This document shows positions 6,553-13,442 of a stretch of 15,155 bases of DNA, one piece after another (the first letter of the stretch is position 1; each line of letters begins with the position of its first letter). Made by a program: the position numbers and the translations under genes. The DNA comes from Deltaproteobacteria bacterium (GTDB lineage: Bacteria > Desulfobacterota > Desulfobulbia > Desulfobulbales > Desulfocapsaceae): contig JAJYAX010000001.1 of NCBI GenBank assembly GCA_021779275.1, forward strand, positions 1-15,155. The letters are read 5' to 3'. The notes under the pieces were generated by a model. That model was not told the DNA's origin. It searched no databases and worked only from the letters and a program-made list of their open reading frames with translations.

Positions 6553-8470
6553 GGGTCAACACCTTCCTGACAACCACTGACAACTGCTCTTTTTTAACCG
6601 GTTTAAGGAGAAATTCCTTGATCCCCAGCCGTTTGGCCTTGGCCCTGTCGATGTTCTCGCTGAAGCCTGTGGTCATAATCACCGGCAGATCTGGACGCAG
6701 AGCCAGCACCTCCCTCGCCAATTCGGCCCCTGTCATCTTCGGCATGGTCATATCGGTCACTACGAGATCATAGGCGTCGGGGGTCTTTCTGAATGCAGAG
6801 ATGGCCTCAATACTATCGGTGAAGATGGTGACCTTATATCCGATTTTCCCCAGCATCCGCTGGAACAACTGGGCGATCTTCATCTCGTCGTCCACTACCA
6901 TGATCCGCTCATTCCCTCCGGCTTCGTACTCTAACCCGGGGTGTTCCTGCTCGATACCCGCGGGAACGTTCCGGACCGGAAAATAGACATGGAAAGTGGT
7001 TCCCTGCCCCACCACGCTGCTGACGACTATCTCCCCTCCATGCTTTTTCACTATACCGTGGACTACGGCAAGTCCGAGACCTGTCCCATGATCCTTGGCC
7101 TTGGTTGTAAAAAACGGCTCAAAAACCCGGTCCTGCAGCCTGGTGTCCATGCCGCAACCGGTATCGGTAATCTCAAGATCGACATAGTTGCCCGCCCCGT
7201 TCAACAGGCCGACAAGCCCCCTCTTCTCTGAAACAACGATCTCGGCAAGGTTCACCGTTATTCTTCCATACCCGCTGCCGATTGCCTGCTTGGCGTTGGT
7301 GCAGAGATTCATCAAGACCTGATGCATCTGGCTTGCATCCGCCAGGATCGGGTGACAGTCATTTTGCAGGGAATGGTGCAATTCAATGGTCATCGGCAGG
7401 GAGGACCGAAGAAGTTTGAGGACCTCCTTGATCACGTACTGAAGGTATAATGGCTTAAACTTCTCCTGGGTATCCTGGCGGCTGAAGGTCAATATCTGTT
7501 TGACCAGATCGACAGCCCTGTCGCCTGCCAGAAGGACCTGGTCAATATCCGATCTCGCCGGATCATCACTCCCAAGACGCCCCTTCGCCATCTGGCCATA
7601 TCCAATCATCACCGAAAGGATATTGTTGAAATCATGTGCAATTCCTCCAGCCAAGGTGCCGATGGCCTCCATTTTCATGGCCTGCTGGAGCTGACGTTCC
7701 AGGGATTTTTCATTAGTAACATCCCGCCCAGTATGGACAAAATTCTTTATCCTCCCGCTCTCATCAAAGATGGGCGACGAGGTGACCTCAAAGGTCCTGC
7801 CAAGCTTGCTGCTGTGCACAAGACCGGTATTTACAGGGGAATCCATGCCGGGGCACCAGGTGGGACATCCGCTGCAGGGTTCGGCATTTCCATGAAAGAC
7901 CTCAAAACATTTCCTTCCCGTCAACTCGCCATACCCAAAACCGCTTATGACATGCGCCATCCTGTTGGCCCGGACAATACCCCAGTCAAGATCCAAAATG
8001 ACGACGATATCCTGGATCGCATCAACGGTGTTTTCCCACTCATTCTTGGCCTGCTTGATCTGTCTGTCAATTTTCTCCTTGTCATTGGTATCGGCAAGCT
8101 CGGTAAAGGAGACAATAAGGCCGCCAAGGTTTCCGTCCTCCTCAAATTCCGGATAGACACTTATTTTCGTCCAGATAACGGGGTCCGGCCGGGTATTCCG
8201 GAAACCGACGGTCAGTCCCGAGACCGGTTGCTTCTCGGTTAGAACCCTCTGGACAGGAAACTCAGTCCAGGGCATCTGCGTTCCATCTTCCCGTACATAT
8301 CGCAGGTCCAGTTCGGAAAATTTCCTTCCTGCCAGCCAGTCCGCCGAACATCCAAATAAGCGAGAGGCGGCGGCATTGCATAAACGTATGCTTGCATCGG
8401 CACGGCAGACGACGACTGCTGCGTCGATCTTTTCAATAAATAGCGCCAGCTCTTTCCCACTCGTCTTCAT
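6545..8470 (-). CDS. Cytoplasmic hybrid sensor histidine kinase (PAS-PAS-HisKA-HATPase-REC)
   Basis: Product: the sensor kinase that probably phosphorylates the overlapping NtrC-type regulator. From the ATG at 8470 it has 641 residues and no obvious membrane segment. PAS1 spans about 8-125. PAS2 spans about 145-255 and contains a cysteine cluster (C188, then C199-x2-C202-x3-C206 in EPCSGCPTWC). HisKA carries GGIAHDFNN with His279. The ATPase has Asn392, the G1 box DTGCGM (436-441) and the G2 box GTGLGLA (462-468). The C-terminal receiver (522-641) has Asp527/Asp528, phosphoacceptor Asp573 (VTDMTMP) and Lys623. The frame is open to a TTG at 8572, but a good -10 box lies inside that extension and there is no ribosome site, so the ATG at 8470 is preferred; its own ribosome site is weak. 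The final receiver, different from the NtrC receiver, suggests an intramolecular relay or an attenuating phosphate sink. Confidence 0.9.
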   Translation of the reverse strand: MKTSGKELALFIEKIDAAVVVCRADASIRLCNAAASRLFGCSADWLAGRKFSELDLRYVREDGTQMPWTEFPVQRVLTEKQPVSGLTVGFRNTRPDPVIWTKISVYPEFEEDGNLGGLIVSFTELADTNDKEKIDRQIKQAKNEWENTVDAIQDIVVILDLDWGIVRANRMAHVISGFGYGELTGRKCFEVFHGNAEPCSGCPTWCPGMDSPVNTGLVHSSKLGRTFEVTSSPIFDESGRIKNFVHTGRDVTNEKSLERQLQQAMKMEAIGTLAGGIAHDFNNILSVMIGYGQMAKGRLGSDDPARSDIDQVLLAGDRAVDLVKQILTFSRQDTQEKFKPLYLQYVIKEVLKLLRSSLPMTIELHHSLQNDCHPILADASQMHQVLMNLCTNAKQAIGSGYGRITVNLAEIVVSEKRGLVGLLNGAGNYVDLEITDTGCGMDTRLQDRVFEPFFTTKAKDHGTGLGLAVVHGIVKKHGGEIVVSSVVGQGTTFHVYFPVRNVPAGIEQEHPGLEYEAGGNERIMVVDDEMKIAQLFQRMLGKIGYKVTIFTDSIEAISAFRKTPDAYDLVVTDMTMPKMTGAELAREVLALRPDLPVIMTTGFSENIDRAKAKRLGIKEFLLKPVKKEQLSVVVRKVLTHG

Positions 8471-8542
8471 TGAATATAAAAATCCATTGATATCAGAAAC
8501 ATACTCCCCTTCTTTTTTCCCAGTCCCTGCAACACCATTTGC

Positions 8543-8572
8543 ATTATATAGCCAAGACCGATCAATGTACAA
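8543..8572 (-). promoter_or_regulatory. Probable sigma-70 promoter of the PAS-kinase/NtrC pair
   Basis: On the minus strand TATAAT (8548-8543) is a perfect -10, preceded after 18 bases by TTGTAC (8572-8567), a partial -35. Transcription from about 8536 would give a leader of some 66 bases before the ATG at 8470. That supports the shorter start of the kinase. Confidence 0.5.
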
Positions 8573-8593
8573 GGACGGAGGAAAATTAATCCG

Positions 8594-8605
8594 CCGCTGC
8601 AGCGG
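8594..8605. repeat. 12-bp perfect palindrome upstream of the kinase promoter
   Basis: CCGCTGCAGCGG reads the same on both strands and lies about 20 bases upstream of the -35 of the PAS-kinase promoter, in a 281-base gap that holds no convincing gene. The position would suit an activator or repressor site. A 12-base palindrome is expected a few times by chance in a window this size. Confidence 0.25.
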
Positions 8606-8751
8606 GAAGATTACTCAAACAGGGGCAATCAATGATCAGGCGGGAAAATTCCAGAAAGTGCTCCACCTCCCGCCAGGGGACCAAGGGGGAAGGTGCGCAC
8701 CAATGGTTGCAGAGGGTGCGGATCCGGGCAAGGCCCGTCTTCCGTCAGGTC

Positions 8752-10671
8752 TTACGTCCTCTTTATGCCGCACCCGGTTTCCCCGTCAATTTCCAGTCGT
8801 ATCGCCCGAGCGATACAGGCCAGACTGTACGGTTTGGTGATATATTGGGAAATACCCAGCGACTTCATCCTCTCCTGGTCCTCCTTATTACAATAACCAG
8901 ACGTAATAACGGCCTTTTGTCCAGGAAAATATTTCAGGATCTCGGCGAAGGTCTGACAACCGTCCATGCCCGGTTCCATGATCATGTCCAGAAGGACCAG
9001 GTCCACCGGCTCCTTTTTAATATATTCAACGGCAGTCCTCCCGCTGTCGACACTGAAGGGGGCATAGCCAAGCTGCTTCAGGATGGAACAGGCAATATTT
9101 CTCTGGCTCTCCTCATCATCGACAATCAATATTTTTTCACCCTTTCCGAAAAGCGCCTCAAGAGAGAAAGAATCCTGCACGGCCCTTCTTTTATCCAGGG
9201 ATACCGGAAAGTAGAGGTCAAACCGGCTGCCTGCCCAGTTGCTGGTAAGATCGATATAACCATGGTGATCCCGTACGGTATTCCAGATGACCGTCAGCCC
9301 CAGACCGGTGCCGCTCCTGCCCATCTCCTTTTTGGAATAAAACGGTTCGAATATCCGGCTGAGACCATCGGCGGCAATGCCCGAACCGTTATCGGCAATG
9401 GAGAGCACGACATATTCTCCCGGCGGGATCTCTTCATACCCGCGGATGGGTTCGATGAGTTTTCTGCTTATCGTCCGGATGATAATATCGCCTTCATTGC
9501 CACAGGCCTCCGCCGCATTCGTCACCAGATTGATAATCGATTTGGCAATATGAATCGCCGAACAACTCAGGTTCGGAAGATCCGGTTCAAGTCCCACATG
9601 TATCGTAATGCCGGGAAAGTCATTCTCCAGTTGCCGGTATTCAATGGAATCGACATAGTTATTAACCAGCAGATTCAGGTTGTTCGGCTCCTTCTTGCAT
9701 TTTGATCCCCGGGCCACGGTCAGCAGATCGGCAACCACATCGGCAGCCTGCCGGCCTGCCCTGTAAATGAGCTCGATTTCAGGACGGAATGTATCAGCCG
9801 GAGACATATTGCTCAGCAGGAGTTCCGGAAACGTCACTATGCCTGTCAGAATGTTGTTCAGGTCATGGGCGACACTGCCCGCCATAAGCCCCAGGGATTC
9901 CATGCGCTGGGCATCCGTCAGTCGCCTCTGCAGTTCCATTCTTTTTTGTTCGGCAGCCTTTCTGGTCGAGATGTCACGTATGGCCACCACCTGATTCTCC
10001 CCACCATCCTTCCTGACCCGCACCTCCACCGGTATGGTCCGCCCATCCTTTCGCCGGCCGCTACACTCGGCCGCCCCGGTGGTATCGTCCTCCTTCTCGC
10101 AGTTCACTGACCGGCACAGATCCCAGCCGGGGAGGATATCAGTGAAAGGCAGATGCAACAGCTCCGCCTCTGTATACCCAAAAATCCGGCAAAGCTGATT
10201 ATTGACATGGAGCAACCGGTTATTATCAAAGATAGCAATACCTTCCCAGGTCGCCTCGGACAGCCGCCGGAGCCTCTTTTCGCTTTGCGCCAATTCCCGT
10301 TTCAGCTGTTTGTTTTCTATCCCTCTGGCTATGGTCTCAAGGACCAGTTCCGTCTTGTTGGGTTTGCAAAGGAAATCGAAAACATCATTCCGCATGGCCT
10401 GGATGGCGCTGTTCACCGTCGCATAACCGGTCTGGATGATGATGGCCGTATCCTGATGGTTCTGTTTAATATACTCGGCAACCTGGATACCATGGATATC
10501 CGGCAGGTTCAGATCAAGAAGGACGGCATGGAAGGAATCATTCTGCAGAAAGGAGAGGGCCTCCCGGCCTGATGTTGCAATCTCAACACGGTAGCTGTTG
10601 CTTTCAAGGAGAAATTTAAGGGTGGAGCAGTAATATGGTTCATCATCAACGACAAGTATCGAGTGTTGCAT
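8752..10671 (-). CDS. Cytoplasmic hybrid histidine kinase (REC-PAS-HisKA-HATPase-REC)
   Basis: Product: a soluble hybrid kinase of 639 residues with receivers at both ends. The N-terminal receiver (1-120) has Asp9/Asp10, phosphoacceptor Asp53 (LLDLNLPD), Thr81 and Lys103. PAS (about 130-240) holds three cysteines (C186, C191, C203) in a Cys-rich loop. HisKA is GSVAHDLNN with His269. The ATPase has Asn385, the G1 box DNGSG (427-431) and a GTGLGL G2 box. The C-terminal receiver (512-639) has phosphoacceptor Asp562 (LLDMIMEPGMDG) and a TKPY lysine. The first receiver makes this kinase controllable by another kinase, for example the HDOD-kinase encoded just upstream. The ATG at 10671 is chosen because GGAAG lies 8 bases before it; the frame extends to a GTG at 10740 without a ribosome site. 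It starts 214 bases after the HDOD-kinase stop. No DNA-binding domain is present. Confidence 0.9.
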   Translation of the reverse strand: MQHSILVVDDEPYYCSTLKFLLESNSYRVEIATSGREALSFLQNDSFHAVLLDLNLPDIHGIQVAEYIKQNHQDTAIIIQTGYATVNSAIQAMRNDVFDFLCKPNKTELVLETIARGIENKQLKRELAQSEKRLRRLSEATWEGIAIFDNNRLLHVNNQLCRIFGYTEAELLHLPFTDILPGWDLCRSVNCEKEDDTTGAAECSGRRKDGRTIPVEVRVRKDGGENQVVAIRDISTRKAAEQKRMELQRRLTDAQRMESLGLMAGSVAHDLNNILTGIVTFPELLLSNMSPADTFRPEIELIYRAGRQAADVVADLLTVARGSKCKKEPNNLNLLVNNYVDSIEYRQLENDFPGITIHVGLEPDLPNLSCSAIHIAKSIINLVTNAAEACGNEGDIIIRTISRKLIEPIRGYEEIPPGEYVVLSIADNGSGIAADGLSRIFEPFYSKKEMGRSGTGLGLTVIWNTVRDHHGYIDLTSNWAGSRFDLYFPVSLDKRRAVQDSFSLEALFGKGEKILIVDDEESQRNIACSILKQLGYAPFSVDSGRTAVEYIKKEPVDLVLLDMIMEPGMDGCQTFAEILKYFPGQKAVITSGYCNKEDQERMKSLGISQYITKPYSLACIARAIRLEIDGETGCGIKRT

Positions 10672-10815
10672 ATGCCTTTCTTCCTGCTCTCGCCTTACGC
10701 GAAAAGCATCCTGCTCTTGATTTTTTTCGCCCCGTAACACGTAGGGTTATGGTAAACAAGCAGATAAATCACCTAGTTTTTTGTAATAACATTAAATACC
10801 GAGACAGATCTGCAG

Positions 10816-10840
10816 CCGGATTCCAATCCCTGGCATCCGG
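10816..10840. repeat. Inverted repeat CCGGAT-N13-ATCCGG between two kinase genes
   Basis: CCGGAT (10816-10821) and ATCCGG (10835-10840) form a 6-bp stem with a 13-base loop in the gap between the HDOD-kinase and the REC-PAS kinase. It is about 48-70 bases after the HDOD-kinase stop. No T-run follows on the minus strand, so it is not a convincing terminator; an operator for the downstream gene is possible. The rest of this 214-base gap shows no gene and no clear promoter. Confidence 0.3.
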
Positions 10841-10885
10841 AGAGGAGTAAAGGACCTGTAGCGGACAGTTCCGGATAATTGGCTC

Positions 10886-13003
10886 TCAGCCTGGCAGGGT
10901 GAGAATAAAGACCATCCCTCCATGCTGTTTTTTGCTGCAGGTAACGCTCCCGCCAAGTTCTCCCGCCAGTTTCCTGACGATTGCGAGCCCCAATCCGGCA
11001 TGCCCGTCTTTTTTTGTTGTTACACCGGCATGAAATACCTCCTCGATATGGGGAAGCAGGACACCGGGGCCATCATCCTCGACGGAGATCCTCACCCCCG
11101 GCGGCTCCCCCGCAGAGGCGGCGATCTTCTCCGCGGCCACCCGGATGGCGCCTTTTCCTTGGATCGCCTCAATGGCGTTTGTAATGAGGTTTCCGAGAAT
11201 CTGGCGGATCTTTGTCCCGTTTGATCTCACCACAGGCAGACCATCCTGCAGGACCGGACAAAGATCTATACCCTGTCTATTGGCCAGAGATTGCGTGAAA
11301 AACGTCAGGACATCGGAGATTAAAACGTGCAGATCAACCGGTTCCGTCGCCGGGGCCTTAACCTGACCGGAGAGATCCCGGAGTTGATCGTTTATATCGC
11401 CGATTCTGCCGATTTCCCTGCCGATAATCTCCAGGTCAGCAACCAGTTCCCCATGATCAACCAGTTTCAGCCCCAGGACCGCAAGATAATTCTGGAGTAC
11501 GGCAATCGGGTTGCTGATCTCATGGGCAATGGACCGGGCGACCTCCGCCACGGCCTCCACGCGTGTCGCAGCCAGCTCTTCGGCATGTTTCCGATAGGTC
11601 TTCTCATGCAGACAGCGCATGCCGGTATGACCGGCCAGAAGCAGGAGTGATCTCTCCCGGTCCTGCAGACTCCCAACATCGGCGGGGGCAAGCCCGATGA
11701 TGATACAACCGGGTTCATGTCCGGCAATTATGACCGGCACGGCCACAAGACAGCCGGCGCCAAAGATATCCAGAAGAGATTGGTCCCCCGTCATCAGATC
11801 ATTTTTCGCTGAGAAGGTCAATGAGTCAACCATACGAAGATGTTCCAGACAGCCTGCAATCATCGTGGTCTCATCGGTGTGAAACCGCAGATCTTTCGCC
11901 TTCCGATAAAGAGGATTCCCGGCCGAACCGTTTGCAGCCATCTCACCTTTTATGCCGTCGGGGAGCAGAAACAGACAGCCCTGAAGGGGACAGAGAAGAG
12001 AAAGGCTTTCTTCCACGACCTGGAACACCCTGTCCAGATTTTCGGCCTTGACCAGATTGTCCAGAAATCCGTTGATCCTTGAAAACGTCAGCACCCTGTC
12101 GGTAAGACTCCCTATCGCCTCGGGAGACATGGCGGCCTTATCATTTCCGGAAGCAGGACCTTTGCTCACCGTAATGCCCATATGACCGGCTATCTCACCG
12201 GCAAGAGCCAGGGAATTTTTGGTGCAATCCAATAAGGTTTCTTGATCGATGGCAAGAAGAGTACAGACGATATCGTCAACGGATCGTATGTCGGGCCAGG
12301 CGCAATGACTCAGGCGATCCGCACAGAGAAGAACCCTCGCAAGCGGCGATTCCTCAATTATCTGTCTGTAGCCGTGATGATGGCTGGCAATGGCAACGGC
12401 AATTTCCGGCTGCAGATGCCAACTCCCGACAAGGAGGGCCGCCGCCTCGGAATGCGTTATACCAAGACTTTCTCTTTCCCGAAATTCCAGATCGACAGAC
12501 TGTTTCTCCCGAAGGATTTGCCGATATTGATCGGGGAAACTCGTCAAGAGCAGTAATTTTCCGACATCATGGAGCAGACCGGTCAGATACGCCTCGGAGA
12601 GATCAACCGCCCCGACAACCTGGGCCAGCGACTTGGCCAAAACGGCAGTCAATAAAGAATGGTACCAGAAATCAGACAGATTGATGGCCTCATCCATGTC
12701 CATGGACTTAAAGGTCTCATGGACAGCCACGGAAATTGCCAGATTCCTGGTGGTATCGACCCCCAGATAGATAACAGCCTGAACGATATTGGAGAAGGTG
12801 GCTCTGGCTCCGATAAAGGCCGAGTTGACAAGCTGCAGGACCCTGGTGCTGACCGAGACATCCCGAGCTACTATTGTTCCAAGTTCCTGGATGTTTACAT
12901 CCGTCCTGTTGCATGCATCAATGAGATCCACCAGGGTCGGCGGCAGGGTCGGCAGGGTAGTGATATCCAGGATATTGACGGGAAGGCCGGTGGGTGGGTG
13001 CAT
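10886..13003 (-). CDS. HDOD-GAF sensor histidine kinase
   Basis: Product: a soluble 705-residue fusion of an HDOD module to a histidine kinase. The HDOD part (about 10-215) begins LPTLPPTLVDLI and carries HD-superfamily residues: His115 (WYHSLL), His145-Asp146 (GLLHDVGK), His184, a His208-210 run and Asp229. The metal-binding pattern is therefore largely kept, although many HDOD proteins have no known hydrolase activity. A GAF-like sensory region (about 312-465) includes hydrophobic strands and several cysteines. HisKA is SIAHEISNP with His494. The ATPase has Asn609, the G1 box DDGPGV (643-648) and the G2 box GLGLA (670-674). There is no receiver and no membrane segment. The ATG at 13003 has AGGA 9 bases upstream; a longer ATG at 13060 has a poorer site. 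HDOD proteins often act in signalling and c-di-GMP-linked pathways, but the partner of this one is unknown. It may phosphorylate one of the neighbouring receivers. Confidence 0.9.
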   Translation of the reverse strand: MHPPTGLPVNILDITTLPTLPPTLVDLIDACNRTDVNIQELGTIVARDVSVSTRVLQLVNSAFIGARATFSNIVQAVIYLGVDTTRNLAISVAVHETFKSMDMDEAINLSDFWYHSLLTAVLAKSLAQVVGAVDLSEAYLTGLLHDVGKLLLLTSFPDQYRQILREKQSVDLEFRERESLGITHSEAAALLVGSWHLQPEIAVAIASHHHGYRQIIEESPLARVLLCADRLSHCAWPDIRSVDDIVCTLLAIDQETLLDCTKNSLALAGEIAGHMGITVSKGPASGNDKAAMSPEAIGSLTDRVLTFSRINGFLDNLVKAENLDRVFQVVEESLSLLCPLQGCLFLLPDGIKGEMAANGSAGNPLYRKAKDLRFHTDETTMIAGCLEHLRMVDSLTFSAKNDLMTGDQSLLDIFGAGCLVAVPVIIAGHEPGCIIIGLAPADVGSLQDRERSLLLLAGHTGMRCLHEKTYRKHAEELAATRVEAVAEVARSIAHEISNPIAVLQNYLAVLGLKLVDHGELVADLEIIGREIGRIGDINDQLRDLSGQVKAPATEPVDLHVLISDVLTFFTQSLANRQGIDLCPVLQDGLPVVRSNGTKIRQILGNLITNAIEAIQGKGAIRVAAEKIAASAGEPPGVRISVEDDGPGVLLPHIEEVFHAGVTTKKDGHAGLGLAIVRKLAGELGGSVTCSKKQHGGMVFILTLPG

Positions 13004-13161
13004 TACACGCTGTCCTGTTTCTGGAGGCCTGTATCTCAAAAAAAAGGCCATAAATAACATTCCGGATTTAATGGAATAATATGCAAAAAAATTTCACCGC
13101 AAACTTTCCAATATCAGAGATACGGAAAACATTCAAGTGAATTTTAGAACTCATATCAAAC

Positions 13162-13181
13162 CGTTGTGGCACTCAACAACG
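13162..13181. repeat. Inverted repeat CGTTGT-N8-ACAACG in the divergent promoter region
   Basis: CGTTGT (13162-13167) and ACAACG (13176-13181) are perfect 6-bp arms around an 8-base spacer. The 20-base dyad in a divergent promoter region has the size of a dimeric repressor or activator site that could serve either the HDOD-kinase or the CLC gene. The arms are short and no second copy was noticed. Confidence 0.3.
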
Positions 13182-13277
13182 ATCATCGACGGAAAATCTC
13201 TACTGATTCATTGTAGTATATCCTCTTACACGGGACTGCTGTAAAGCACATTTTCAAGAGGCGCGCTCCCCTTCAAG

Positions 13278-13310
13278 GCCTGCCAATGGAAATCTTGCAG
13301 GCTTTGTCTC
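13278..13310 (+). terminator. Terminator-like hairpin with no obvious upstream gene
   Basis: GCCTGC (13278-13283) and GCAGGC (13297-13302) form a stem with a 13-base loop, extended by AA/TT pairs around a bulged G and followed by TTTGT on the plus strand. No plus-strand gene lies before it. It could end a short untranslated transcript, insulate the CLC gene from upstream transcription, or be chance. The large loop and short T-run make it weak. Confidence 0.25.
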
Positions 13311-13373
13311 AGTTTCAAATCATAGGGAGAGAGTTGATGGGAGGATGATGTCTGGAATTATCAGGGGAGCGAG

Positions 13374-13382
13374 TGGTATAAT
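13374..13382 (+). promoter_or_regulatory. Extended -10 promoter of the CLC gene
   Basis: TGGTATAAT on the plus strand is a perfect TGn-extended -10. Such promoters can work without a good -35, and none is obvious 17 bases upstream. The expected transcript start is near 13389, about 55 bases before the first possible ATG of the CLC gene. Confidence 0.5.
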
Positions 13383-13442
13383 GGAAAAGGAGTTCGATTT
13401 TAAATTCCATGGGATGTATCGTAATCATTAGATGCTAATCAA

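Larger units (their letters stand above)
13004..13442. other. Divergent intergenic region between the HDOD-kinase and the CLC gene
   Basis: These 439 bases are noticeably more AT-rich than the flanking genes and hold no convincing ORF. They contain a weak minus-strand -10 (TATTAT, 13081-13076), whose transcript would start near 13069 and suits the HDOD-kinase start at 13003. They also contain two inverted repeats (13162-13181 and 13278-13302) and an extended -10 promoter for the CLC gene near 13377. I see no fluoride (crcB), cobalamin or other riboswitch core. Confidence 0.6.

Noticed and set aside
8471..8572. TTG start of the PAS-PAS kinase
   Set aside because: A perfect -10 TATAAT lies inside this extension, and what precedes the TTG is TCCTCC rather than a purine-rich site.
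8632..9705. 357-codon open frame on the plus strand
   Set aside because: It lies opposite the ATPase and receiver domains of the REC-PAS kinase and shows no motif; an antisense shadow.
10672..10740. GTG start of the REC-PAS kinase
   Set aside because: It has no ribosome site, the extra residues are charged and precede a complete receiver, and the ATG at 10671 has a good GGAAG.
13300..13442. Fluoride (crcB-type) riboswitch upstream of the CLC gene
   Set aside because: A GATGATGTCT stretch recalls part of the motif, but the conserved 5' GG..GATGG and the pairing pattern are missing. The CLC protein lacks the usual CLC-F signature as far as I can judge.
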